Assembly: GCA_036752905.1 (NCBI GenBank) | Contig: DAIORT010000009.1 | Coordinates: forward strand, 1-64,000 | Length of the DNA stretch: 64,000 bases | DNA from: UBA4877 sp002399345 | GTDB taxonomy: Bacteria > Bacillota > Thermoanaerobacteria > Thermoanaerobacterales > UBA4877 | Reading direction: 5' to 3' | Part shown: positions 51,419 through 59,513 of the stretch, piece by piece | Layout of the letters: each line of letters opens with the position of its first letter | Numbering within the stretch: position 1 is the stretch's first letter | Program-made: the position numbers and the translations under genes | Notes under the pieces: model-generated | Database searches by the model: none | What the model was told of the DNA's origin: nothing | The model's input: the letters and a program-made list of their open reading frames with translations, nothing else

Positions 51419-51448
51419 TAAACCCACCTCGTTTGTATGATGGGTTTA
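51419..51448 (-). promoter_or_regulatory. Hairpin overlapping the DarT-like ribosome site
   Basis: An 8-bp perfect stem TAAACCCA/TGGGTTTA (51441-51448 with 51419-51426) with a 14-base loop. The ribosome site GAGGTGGG lies half in the loop, half in the 3' arm, one base before the TTG start. Confidence 0.45.
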
Positions 51449-51496
51449 AAAGGAAAAACTTATTCATGATATTAATAAGATTAAAATTATATAATC

Positions 51497-51850
51497 TCAA
51501 TGCGGTTCGGTTAAATCAATCAAAGAATTCTTCTGCAAAATTCTAATGAATTCAACCAGTCTTTCATATACGGGCTCCGCCTGTTCTCCAAATTCGTTTT
51601 TTATTGTTTTCCCAATTTCAACGATATTTCTCTCACCGTCACATAGGCTCCATACTCTGCTTCCAAGGTCATCTAAGTCCAGGGAAACAACCTTGGGCGA
51701 ATTAAACATAAAGGCCAAAGCTTTTTCCATCGGACTGTTTCTCTTAATAAGCAAGGTTATATTGCCGTCATCCCTTTTTTTCCACGTTATTTTTTTGACG
51801 CGCCTTTTTGGTACATATAAGAGGAAATTTTTATCCTCTTTTTTTCTCAT
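51497..51850 (-). CDS. PqqD-family protein
   Basis: 117 residues. The core MFNSPKVVSLDLDDLGSRVWSLCDGERNIVEIGKTIKNEFGEQAEPVYERLVEFIRILQKNSLI matches the PqqD wing-helix (L-D-x-x-x-x-x-x-W-x-x-x-D-G-x-x-x-x-x-I), the fold used as a RiPP recognition element. A basic 30-residue N-terminus (RRVKKITWKKRDDG) precedes it. Such stand-alone PqqD-like proteins occur in Clostridia outside peptide-modification clusters; no radical SAM or cyclase gene is near. Role unknown. Confidence 0.72.
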   Translation of the reverse strand: MRKKEDKNFLLYVPKRRVKKITWKKRDDGNITLLIKRNSPMEKALAFMFNSPKVVSLDLDDLGSRVWSLCDGERNIVEIGKTIKNEFGEQAEPVYERLVEFIRILQKNSLIDLTEPH

Positions 51851-51947
51851 ATGCCATCACCTATATATATTGTAAACTTTATTATATTGGTTAATCAACA
51901 TTTTTATTGTATTTATGTGCAAAATATATTACGGGAGGTCCGGTTAG

Positions 51948-52103
51948 ATGATGAATATAAACTGTACTGACAATTGTATTTACCAGGAGTCGGGAAGGTG
52001 CACATTAGATCACGTGACCGCAGTCGATAAATTAAATCTCGGTAGATGTACTTATTATAGTAAAAAAGAAGGCAAAAAGATTAAACCAAGAACATTGCGG
52101 TGA
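51948..52103 (+). CDS. Small four-cysteine protein
   Basis: 51 residues, starting MMNINCTDNCIYQESGRCTL, with four Cys (6, 10, 18, 34) arranged CxxxC-x7-C-x15-C, a likely metal- or disulfide-bound mini-fold. Short cysteine-rich clostridial proteins of this type, often mis-named hydroxymyristoyl-ACP dehydratase, are the closest match I recall. The ATG has GGGAGG nine bases upstream. It is divergent from the PqqD gene and overlaps the convergent permease gene by 23 bases. It is too short for normal ORF thresholds. Confidence 0.6.
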   Translation: MMNINCTDNCIYQESGRCTLDHVTAVDKLNLGRCTYYSKKEGKKIKPRTLR

Positions 52104-53457
52104 CGGTGGTTACTATAAGCCCTATCATCACAGGTAAAAAATTTCTCTTCACCAGATCTATAGGTTTTACACCTGCAATAGCTGCAACCGGTACTACAGC
52201 CCATGGAATGATTGTACCGCCGCCGACCCATATGGCTCCTACCTGGCCAAGCGCAGCCAGTACTCCCACATCTCCTTTTATTGCCGTACCAAATATCCTG
52301 GCCACTGAACCGGCCAGCGACATTCCGGAAAAACCGGAACCGTCAAGTCCTGTAATACCGCCCACCAACACTTCACATGCTGCAGCAATGGGTTTATTTA
52401 TGGGTATGCTTCGTGAAACGGCCAGGCCGACATCCGACAGAATACCCATAGAGCCTGTGGGCAGCACATTTCCGAAAACCGCCGTAATGGGAGCGAGTTC
52501 ACCTAAATAAAAAAAGGCTGCAATAGGTATAACAGGGCCAAATATCTGAAAAGCGAATGTAAAACCGTCTTTAAGGTAAGCTATCACCTTTTCCAACGCC
52601 TCATTTTTATACTTTATTACAGATAACAAAATAAGTACCCCGACAGTACTGCCACCAATGAGTGCGGTAGCCGAGTCACCATTTAGTCCATAAAAGAGCA
52701 TGATTATTATATCGGCAAGAAATGTCAAAGGAACTATCACAGCACCAAATCTCGATATATTGTCAATGCTTACATCCTGCTTAAAATATATTGTATTTGT
52801 CTGCGGCTTTATAATTTTGTCAGCCACCATGTCTTTTCTTAAAACAAAATAAGCTATAACCACCGTGGTAATGCTCATCACCAAAACAAGGGGTATACCT
52901 CTTATAATGACATCGGAAGTATTAACACCGGCCGCCTGGGCAGTAATTGTAGGCGCACCTTGTATGACATAATCACTGGAAAGACCTATACCATGACCAA
53001 AGAGATTCATAGCCATAGCAGCACCGATAGCCGGAAGGCCCGCTTTAAGCGCAACGGGAAGGAAGACTATACCCACGAGAGCGGTGGCGGGAGACGGCCA
53101 AAACAGCCAGGAGGCAATAAGCATAACAAAGCCCATGATCCAGAAAGCCTTTCCCGGGCTGTTAATCGTACCTATAAAAGGCCTTACCATTAATTCATTC
53201 GCACCAATATCCTCAATAACTTTAGACATAGCAACAATACACGTTATCAAAAGAATAACGTTAAAGAGATCCTTGCCGGCATATACCATTGCATTAAAAG
53301 TACCGGTAAACGAATCTACCATATTACCCGTTAAAACAAAACCGATAATTGCTATTCCCACAATACACGGTATGACAATGTCTCTGCGCGTAAGCATTAT
53401 CCCCAGTATCACAACCACGGAAATTAAGTAAACCCAATGAACCAATGTAATCTGCAA
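52081..53457 (-). CDS. IT-superfamily permease (GntP-like), substrate unknown
   Basis: 458 residues, 11-12 TM segments. Recognisable features: VMLIASWLFWPSPATALVGIVFLPVALKAGLPAIGAAMAMNLFGHG, DLFNVILLITCIVAMSKVIEDIGANELM and the paired re-entrant regions of GntP/DctM/NhaD carriers. I chose the TTG at 53457, which has AGGGGG about nine bases upstream and immediately precedes the first TM segment; longer in-frame starts would lie inside the terminator of oppA. It is distant in sequence from the other IT permease in the window. Probably an organic-anion transporter. Confidence 0.72.
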   Translation of the reverse strand: MQITLVHWVYLISVVVILGIMLTRRDIVIPCIVGIAIIGFVLTGNMVDSFTGTFNAMVYAGKDLFNVILLITCIVAMSKVIEDIGANELMVRPFIGTINSPGKAFWIMGFVMLIASWLFWPSPATALVGIVFLPVALKAGLPAIGAAMAMNLFGHGIGLSSDYVIQGAPTITAQAAGVNTSDVIIRGIPLVLVMSITTVVIAYFVLRKDMVADKIIKPQTNTIYFKQDVSIDNISRFGAVIVPLTFLADIIIMLFYGLNGDSATALIGGSTVGVLILLSVIKYKNEALEKVIAYLKDGFTFAFQIFGPVIPIAAFFYLGELAPITAVFGNVLPTGSMGILSDVGLAVSRSIPINKPIAAACEVLVGGITGLDGSGFSGMSLAGSVARIFGTAIKGDVGVLAALGQVGAIWVGGGTIIPWAVVPVAAIAGVKPIDLVKRNFLPVMIGLIVTTVTAMFLV

Positions 53458-53558
53458 AATAATAAACCCCCTCTCATTGGATAATATCAGTATATTCACA
53501 GGGGGTATATATTGACACTGGAGATAAGCCCTCGCGGCCCTCTTCGTACTCTTTATAT

Positions 53559-53586
53559 GAAAAAAGGAATGCCCTATGGCATTCCT
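53559..53586 (-). terminator. Terminator of oppA
   Basis: Stem AGGAATGCC (53565-53573) with GGCATTCCT (53578-53586), 4-base loop, followed by a T-run on the minus strand, about 10 bases after the oppA stop. Confidence 0.9.
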
Positions 53587-53595
53587 CAATAATTA

Positions 53596-55266
53596 CTATT
53601 TACTTTCCCAATATGCAAAATGGAATCTCTTAAATCCTAAAGGATCAGCAATTACGCCCTTCAGGCCTGGCTTTATGCAGTAAGGATCAGTGTAGAAATA
53701 AAGTGGTGCACAAGCCCAGTCTTTACCGATCAACAGGTCTTGAGCCTCATGCATATACTTCATCCTCTTGGCCTGATCATCCGTTGTTTTTGCCTTACTT
53801 ATCAAAGCATCAAAGTCTTTATTATTATATTTGGTATTATTATTGCCGCTGCCGGATACAAAAATATCAAGCAAAGTCATTGGGTCAGTATAATCACCCA
53901 GCCATCCGTCTCTTGCTATTTGATAATCTCCTCTTTGCCTTGTGTCCTGGAATACCTGCCATTCCTGAGAAGAAAGCTCAACATTTACGCCCAGGTTTTT
54001 CTTCCACATCTCCTGCAAGGCCTGAGCAATATCCTGATGTCCCTGACCTTCATTATAGAGATAAGTAACTTTGGGGAATCCCTTACCTCCGGGGTACCCT
54101 GCCTCAGCCAAAGCTTTCTGGGCTTCTTTTACATCGGCCTTGGAAACATCATAGTATGCACCCTGTACGTCATGAAACTCTTTTTTAATATCTGCATCAG
54201 GAAAACCAGGACCCACAAACGCATCTGCCGGTATCTGATCAGCCTTGGTTACGTTCTTAACTAACGACTGCCTGTCAATAGCAAGTACGAATGCCTTCCT
54301 TACCAGCGGATTATCAAAAGGTGCCTTTTGGTTATTTAAGTCCACATAGTAGGTACCGAGGTTTTTACCCAGTACATAACCGCTGTCTGGATCTTTTTTG
54401 AGCCTTTCAATCTCTGAATTAGGCATGGAGTCTATAGAATCCAGCTCTCCATTTTCATAGCTTGCAAGCATGGTGGTATCATCAACGATCTCAGTGAATA
54501 CCAGCTTATTCGGTTTGATCTTATCCTTGTTCCAATAATTATCATTCTTAACCATCGTGATATGGTCCTGATATACCATCTCGGTAACCTTAAAAGCACC
54601 GTTGCCTATATATGTTTCAGGCTTCTGAGCCCATTTGTCACCGTTAGCTTCTACTGTATCCTCTCGTACAGGGAACAGTGTCGGGAATGCAAATATCTGG
54701 AGTATATAAGGTGTCGGAGCCTCAAGAGTAACCTCTATAGTATTATCATCCGGAATCTTTATACCAATGTCATCAGCCGTAATACCCTCTTTTTTGGTAT
54801 TATAGGCCTCGCCGTTCTTAATATAATAAAGCTGATATGCGTACTCTGAAGCTGTTTTAGGATCCAGAGCCCTCTTCCATGCATAAGCAAAATCCTTCGC
54901 AGTGACCGGCTTGCCATCCGACCACTTAGCATCTTTTCTCAAGTGGAATGTCCATACAAGCCCGTCATCAGACACTTCCCATTTTTCTGCTACACCCGGT
55001 ACGGCCTGCTGGTTCTCATCAAGATTCACCAAGCCTTCAAATGTATGCAAAATTACATTGGCACCATCGACGGCGCTGTTCAGTGCGGGGTCAATTGTTT
55101 TGGGCTGTGCCCCAAGGTTATAACGAATTACTACATCCTCTTTCTTCCCCGTATCGCTTCCTTTAGTATTAGTCCCTTGTGTCTGCTGGTCCCCGCCACA
55201 GCCCGTGATGACTACCGACATCACCATCAGGACTGTAAGAAGGATTACCAAACTCTTCTTCCTCAA
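53596..55266 (-). CDS. oppA: Oligopeptide ABC transporter substrate-binding lipoprotein
   Basis: 556 residues. Lipoprotein signal with lipobox VITGC, then an SBP_bac_5 fold (NLGAQPKTIDPALNSAVDGANVILHTFEGLVNLDENQQAVPGVAEKWEVSDDGLVWTFHLRKDAKWSDGKPVTAKDFAYAWKRALDP). The C-terminal GDYTDPMTLLDIFVSGSGNNNTKYNN is typical of the oligopeptide/DppE cluster. Start is TTG with GGAGG eight bases upstream. It follows oppF on the same strand with a 140-base gap that holds a short hairpin, so it may be expressed at a different level from oppBCDF. Confidence 0.93.
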   Translation of the reverse strand: MRKKSLVILLTVLMVMSVVITGCGGDQQTQGTNTKGSDTGKKEDVVIRYNLGAQPKTIDPALNSAVDGANVILHTFEGLVNLDENQQAVPGVAEKWEVSDDGLVWTFHLRKDAKWSDGKPVTAKDFAYAWKRALDPKTASEYAYQLYYIKNGEAYNTKKEGITADDIGIKIPDDNTIEVTLEAPTPYILQIFAFPTLFPVREDTVEANGDKWAQKPETYIGNGAFKVTEMVYQDHITMVKNDNYWNKDKIKPNKLVFTEIVDDTTMLASYENGELDSIDSMPNSEIERLKKDPDSGYVLGKNLGTYYVDLNNQKAPFDNPLVRKAFVLAIDRQSLVKNVTKADQIPADAFVGPGFPDADIKKEFHDVQGAYYDVSKADVKEAQKALAEAGYPGGKGFPKVTYLYNEGQGHQDIAQALQEMWKKNLGVNVELSSQEWQVFQDTRQRGDYQIARDGWLGDYTDPMTLLDIFVSGSGNNNTKYNNKDFDALISKAKTTDDQAKRMKYMHEAQDLLIGKDWACAPLYFYTDPYCIKPGLKGVIADPLGFKRFHFAYWESK

Positions 55267-55299
55267 GCTTATCCCCTCCATATAATTATTTTATTATAT

Positions 55300-55317
55300 A
55301 CTACCTCATTAGGTAGT
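55300..55317 (-). promoter_or_regulatory. Intercistronic hairpin between oppF and oppA
   Basis: Perfect 7-bp stem ACTACCT/AGGTAGT with a 4-base loop, about 35 bases upstream of the oppA start and lacking a clear T-run; a processing or stabilising element is plausible. Confidence 0.45.
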
Positions 55318-55408
55318 AAAAATTATATTCAGTTATTATTTATATAACGATATTTATACACATTATATTTATAGGTATTATATACCACGGCCTGGCATTC
55401 ATCAATCC

Positions 55409-56392
55409 TTATTTATCTTTATTTATCAAGTAACACGCTACATGGTGCCCACTGCCTACATCAACAAGCTCCGGATCCTTTTCCCCGCATATGTCCATAA
55501 CATAAGGACATCTTCCCTTAAACCTGCACCCGGGCGGCGGGTCAATAGGACTGGGAACGTCGCCTTTCAGTAAGATCCTCTTCCTATTTTTTGCCATCTT
55601 TGGATCAGGAACGGGAATAGCGGAAAGCAGCGCCTGGGTATAAGGGTGCAGCGGATGCTTATACAGTTCTTCACTGGGAGCCGTTTCAACCAACTGACCT
55701 ACATACATAACCCCCACGTCATCAGATATATGCCGTACCATAGACAAATCATGGGCAATAAAAAGATAAGTAAGTCCCAGTCTGTCCTGCAGGTCTTCAA
55801 GCATGTTTACAATCTGTGCCTGTATCGACACATCCAATGCGGATATGGGCTCATCACATACTATAAACTCAGGTTCAACGGCCAAAGCCCGGGCGATACC
55901 TATCCTCTGCCTCTGTCCCCCTGAAAACTCATGCGGATAACGGCTAGCATGATCATCATTAAGCCCAACAAGCCGCAAAAGCTCCTTGATCCTGTCCTCT
56001 CTGTCCTTGCCCGATGCTAATTTATGAATATCCAAAGGTTCACCTATGATATCGGCCACAGTCATTCTAGAATCCAGAGAAGCATAGGGGTCCTGAAATA
56101 TTATCTGCATACTCCTTCTTAGAGGAAGCATCTGTTTGTAGTTATATCCCGATATGTCTTTCCCTTTATATATAATTTGACCGCCGGTAGGCTCATAAAG
56201 CTTGATAATAGTTCTGCCGGTTGTTGTCTTACCACAACCGCTCTCGCCTACAAGCCCCATTGTCTTGCCCCGTTCAATTTTAAATGAGACATTATCCACA
56301 GCTTTTAAAGTAGATACTTTGCCTCCGAATATTCCTTTACGTTTAACAAAATATTTTTTTATACCTTTTACTTCAAGTAAATTCTCAGGCAT
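55409..56392 (-). CDS. oppF: Oligopeptide ABC transporter ATP-binding protein
   Basis: 327 residues. Walker A GESGCGKTT, signature FSGGQRQRIGIARAL, Walker B FIVCDEPISALD, and the C-terminal Cys-rich oligopeptide region (CRFKGRCPYVMDICG, HHVACYL) typical of OppF. The ATG at 56392 (MPENLLEVKG) has GGGGG about nine bases upstream, and overlaps the oppD stop by eight bases. Pairs with OppD to power the importer. Confidence 0.95.
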   Translation of the reverse strand: MPENLLEVKGIKKYFVKRKGIFGGKVSTLKAVDNVSFKIERGKTMGLVGESGCGKTTTGRTIIKLYEPTGGQIIYKGKDISGYNYKQMLPLRRSMQIIFQDPYASLDSRMTVADIIGEPLDIHKLASGKDREDRIKELLRLVGLNDDHASRYPHEFSGGQRQRIGIARALAVEPEFIVCDEPISALDVSIQAQIVNMLEDLQDRLGLTYLFIAHDLSMVRHISDDVGVMYVGQLVETAPSEELYKHPLHPYTQALLSAIPVPDPKMAKNRKRILLKGDVPSPIDPPPGCRFKGRCPYVMDICGEKDPELVDVGSGHHVACYLINKDK

Positions 56393-57407
56393 TTGCCTTG
56401 ACCCCCTTACTAGCAAAATCAATTTCCGGTGCGTCCGGATGCAGGAGCCAACACATAGACCTATGTCCTTCTCCAACCTCATAATAATCAGGCATCTTCT
56501 TGGCGCAAATTCTCATTGCATAGTCACAGCGTGCTACAAAAGGACAACCGGCCGGTGGCTTTAAAAGGTCGGGCGGCGAGCCCTCGATAGGAATAAGCTT
56601 TTCTTTGATACCCAAGGAGATCTTAGGTATTGAATTTAACAATCCCCATGTATAAGGATGTCTCGGCCTATAAAATATATCATCAGTTGTTCCTTCCTCA
56701 ACAATAAGTCCGCCGTACATAACCAAGATCCGGCTGCAAAGATCCGCCACAACACCGAGGTCATGAGTAATCAAGATAATAGCGGTATTTAATTCCTCTT
56801 TTAAATCCTTCATTAAATCCAATATCTGTGCCTGTATGGTAACGTCCAGTGCCGTTGTGGGTTCATCGGCAATCAAAAGCTTTGGTTTGCAAGCCAGAGC
56901 CATAGCAATCATAACCCTTTGCCTCATGCCGCCTGAAAACTCATGCGGGTACTGGGAAAGCCTGCTTTCGGGGCTGGGTATACCAACCATCCTTAACATT
57001 TCCACCGCTCTTTTTTTGGCTTCCTTATTATTCATATTTTTATTGTGTATTTTTAAAATCTCCATAATCTGATAGCCTATTGTTAAAACCGGATTTAACG
57101 ACGTCATCGGATCTTGAAAAATCATACTTATATCATTACCCCTTACAGACCTCATTTCCTTATTGCTGAGTTTTAAAAGGTCCGTACCGTCAAATAATAC
57201 TTCACCCTCATCGATAACTCCGGATTCAGCAGGCAATAAACGTAAAATAGAAAGATTGGTTACACTCTTTCCACTTCCTGATTCACCTACAATCCCCACT
57301 GCCTCACCTTCATCCACATGAAAGCTGATACCTCTCACAGCTTTTACCTTTCCGGCATATGTGGAGAAAGAAGTATGCAAATTCTTAACCTCTAATAATT
57401 TTGACAA
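56385..57407 (-). CDS. oppD: Oligopeptide ABC transporter ATP-binding protein
   Basis: 340 residues. Walker A GESGSGKS, signature FSGGMRQRVMIAMAL, Walker B LLIADEPTTALD, H-loop ITHDLG and the C-terminal Cys motif CPFVARCDYAMRIC of OppD. Start is TTG with GGGGG eight bases upstream. Sits between oppC and oppF. Confidence 0.95.
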   Translation of the reverse strand: MSKLLEVKNLHTSFSTYAGKVKAVRGISFHVDEGEAVGIVGESGSGKSVTNLSILRLLPAESGVIDEGEVLFDGTDLLKLSNKEMRSVRGNDISMIFQDPMTSLNPVLTIGYQIMEILKIHNKNMNNKEAKKRAVEMLRMVGIPSPESRLSQYPHEFSGGMRQRVMIAMALACKPKLLIADEPTTALDVTIQAQILDLMKDLKEELNTAIILITHDLGVVADLCSRILVMYGGLIVEEGTTDDIFYRPRHPYTWGLLNSIPKISLGIKEKLIPIEGSPPDLLKPPAGCPFVARCDYAMRICAKKMPDYYEVGEGHRSMCWLLHPDAPEIDFASKGVKANA

Positions 57408-57419
57408 TTTAACGTCCCC

Positions 57420-58337
57420 CTATTTCCTCATCTTAGGATCCAATGCATCCCTTAGTCCATCTCCAAAAAAACTGAAGGCAAGCATTGTCAATGTAATTGC
57501 AAGAGCAGGAAACAATAACTCATGAGGAGCAGTTCTCAATGTAGGTAAAGCATCATTACACAAAACACCCCAACTTGCCTGTGGAGCACTAACTCCTAAC
57601 CCAATAAAGCTTAAAAACGCCTCGCTAAATATGGCGCTGGGTATTTCCATTGTTGTCATAACAATTATCTGTCCAATAGAATTCGGTATCAAATGTTTTA
57701 AAAGTATTCTCTTGCTGTCAGCCCCCAATGCTTTAACAGCCAGTACAAAATCCTGTTCTTTTAAACTAAGCACCTGACCTCTTACCTGCCTGGCCATGCC
57801 TAGCCATGAAGTAGCACCTAAAGCAACGATAACACTTTTAAAACCCGACCCGATAATAAGCATAAGCAGTATAACATAAAGAGTACTTGGAATAACATAC
57901 AATACATCTACAATCCTCATCATTATATTATCTGTTGTTCCGCCTACGTAGCCTGCTATACCGCCATAAATTATTCCTATGAATATAGTACATAAGGCCA
58001 CTATAAAACCAATACTAAGGGATATTCTTGCTCCATAAAACACCCTCGTCATCAAATCTCTTCCAAGGTTATCCATACCAAAAGGATGTACCTTTGTCGG
58101 CGGTCTGTTAGCTGCCGTCAGCGATTGATCCGAATAATTATATGGTGAAACAATCGGCCCTAATATAGCTATCAATATTATTGCTATAAGCAGATACATA
58201 CCCAACATTGCCATCTTATTTTTCTTTAATCTTCTCCATGCATCCTGCCAATAGGTCATTGAAGGCCTTATTACTTCATTATTGCATTTTTCTTCTTTAG
58301 GTAATTTCTCAAAACCGCTTCTATCGACAAGCTCCAA
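57420..58337 (-). CDS. oppC: Oligopeptide ABC transporter permease
   Basis: 305 residues, six TM segments with the characteristic N-terminal soluble start before TM1 (KKNKMAMLGMYLLIAIILIAILGPI) and the EAA loop ALGADSKRILLKHLIPNSIGQIIV. Start is TTG with AGGGGGG upstream. Forms the translocation pore with OppB. Confidence 0.95.
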   Translation of the reverse strand: MELVDRSGFEKLPKEEKCNNEVIRPSMTYWQDAWRRLKKNKMAMLGMYLLIAIILIAILGPIVSPYNYSDQSLTAANRPPTKVHPFGMDNLGRDLMTRVFYGARISLSIGFIVALCTIFIGIIYGGIAGYVGGTTDNIMMRIVDVLYVIPSTLYVILLMLIIGSGFKSVIVALGATSWLGMARQVRGQVLSLKEQDFVLAVKALGADSKRILLKHLIPNSIGQIIVMTTMEIPSAIFSEAFLSFIGLGVSAPQASWGVLCNDALPTLRTAPHELLFPALAITLTMLAFSFFGDGLRDALDPKMRK

Positions 58338-58348
58338 TTTTATCCCCC

Positions 58349-59269
58349 CTAATCAGTCAGCTTAATTCTTGGATCTATAAACATGTAAACAATATCTACA
58401 ATCAAGTTCATAAGTACAAGAAAAGCTCCATAAAATATGGTAACGCCCATTATTGCAGTATAATCCCTGTTTGAAACACTATCTACAAACTGCCTGCCTA
58501 AACCTGGGATAGCAAAAATTTTCTCTATTACAAAGCTTCCCGTAAGCACTCCTGCAATCAAAGGACCTAAGACTGTTACTATAGGGATCAATGAGTTTTT
58601 AAGGGCATGCTTTACAATCACAGCAGTCTCACTCAAACCCTTGGACCGTGCAGTTCTGATATAGTCTTGGCTCATTATATCAAGCATAGAGGATCTTGTA
58701 AGCCTGGCAATAAATGATACATTATATGCGGATAATGCTATCACCGGCAGTATCTTGTACTGCCACCCCAGCCATCTAGCTGCCGGAAGTATACCTAATT
58801 TTGAAGAAAATATAAAAATAGACAGTGTCGCCAGCACAAAGCTAGGTACGGCTATACCCATAGTAGCAAAAATCATAACCACATTGTCCTGCCAGTGATA
58901 CTGCTTCAAAGCTGAAATGATACCCGCCGGTACTCCCAAACAAAGCATAAGAATAATGGCATAACCACCCAGCTCAGCTGAAATAGGGAAACTACCGCTG
59001 ATAAGATCATTTACAGTTCTGCCAGGGTACTTATATGAAGGACCAAAATCTCCTTTAAGTAATCCTGCCCAATAATCAAGATACTGTTGATACAAAGGTT
59101 TGTTCAGACCGTATTTCGCCTCTATATTAGCTTTTATCTCATCGGGCAAATTCTTTTCCGCTGCAAAAGGCCCTCCGGGGATTGCATGCATTAGTATAAA
59201 GGTCAGCGTTATTACTACCACCATAGTAAGTATCATGGCAACAACACGCTTCAAAACGTACTTTGTCAT
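58349..59269 (-). CDS. oppB: Oligopeptide ABC transporter permease
   Basis: 306 residues. Starts MTKYVLKRVVAMILTMVVVITLTFILMHAIPGGPF, the conserved OppB opening; EAA loop ARSKGLSETAVIVKHALKNSLIPIVTVLG. Six TM segments. First gene of the opp operon, with AAAGGGAGAGGG upstream of the ATG. Confidence 0.95.
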   Translation of the reverse strand: MTKYVLKRVVAMILTMVVVITLTFILMHAIPGGPFAAEKNLPDEIKANIEAKYGLNKPLYQQYLDYWAGLLKGDFGPSYKYPGRTVNDLISGSFPISAELGGYAIILMLCLGVPAGIISALKQYHWQDNVVMIFATMGIAVPSFVLATLSIFIFSSKLGILPAARWLGWQYKILPVIALSAYNVSFIARLTRSSMLDIMSQDYIRTARSKGLSETAVIVKHALKNSLIPIVTVLGPLIAGVLTGSFVIEKIFAIPGLGRQFVDSVSNRDYTAIMGVTIFYGAFLVLMNLIVDIVYMFIDPRIKLTD

Positions 59270-59513
59270 AAACTTTCCCTCTCCCTTTCTAGAAATAATC
59301 TCATGCTTAATTAAATTTATATATTATATTAAACATTTTTTTAAAAAATCCTTCTTTAAAACTATTTTTTTACTAAAAAATTTATTTTATTTTATATTTA
59401 TAGCCCCGAAACTAATAAAAATACAGCAAAAATGATATTATTTATTTAATTTATCCTTATTTGCAACATATTATTTAATAATTATACTTGTTGTATTATT
59501 ATGATACATTAGT
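59270..59513. other. AT-rich leader of the opp operon
   Basis: Very AT-rich gene-free stretch between oppB and gatB. Possible -10 sequences (TAATATAATATA) occur but no convincing -35, and no riboswitch or codY-like palindrome could be identified by eye. Confidence 0.4.

Noticed and set aside
51497..52103. A RiPP biosynthetic cluster
   Set aside because: Only a PqqD-like protein and a Cys-rich mini-protein are present; no radical SAM, YcaO, cyclase, protease or exporter is adjacent.
53458..53589. Longer N-terminus of the permease starting at 53589
   Set aside because: That start lies in the oppA terminator and encodes a basic, non-homologous leader; TTG 53457 has the ribosome site.
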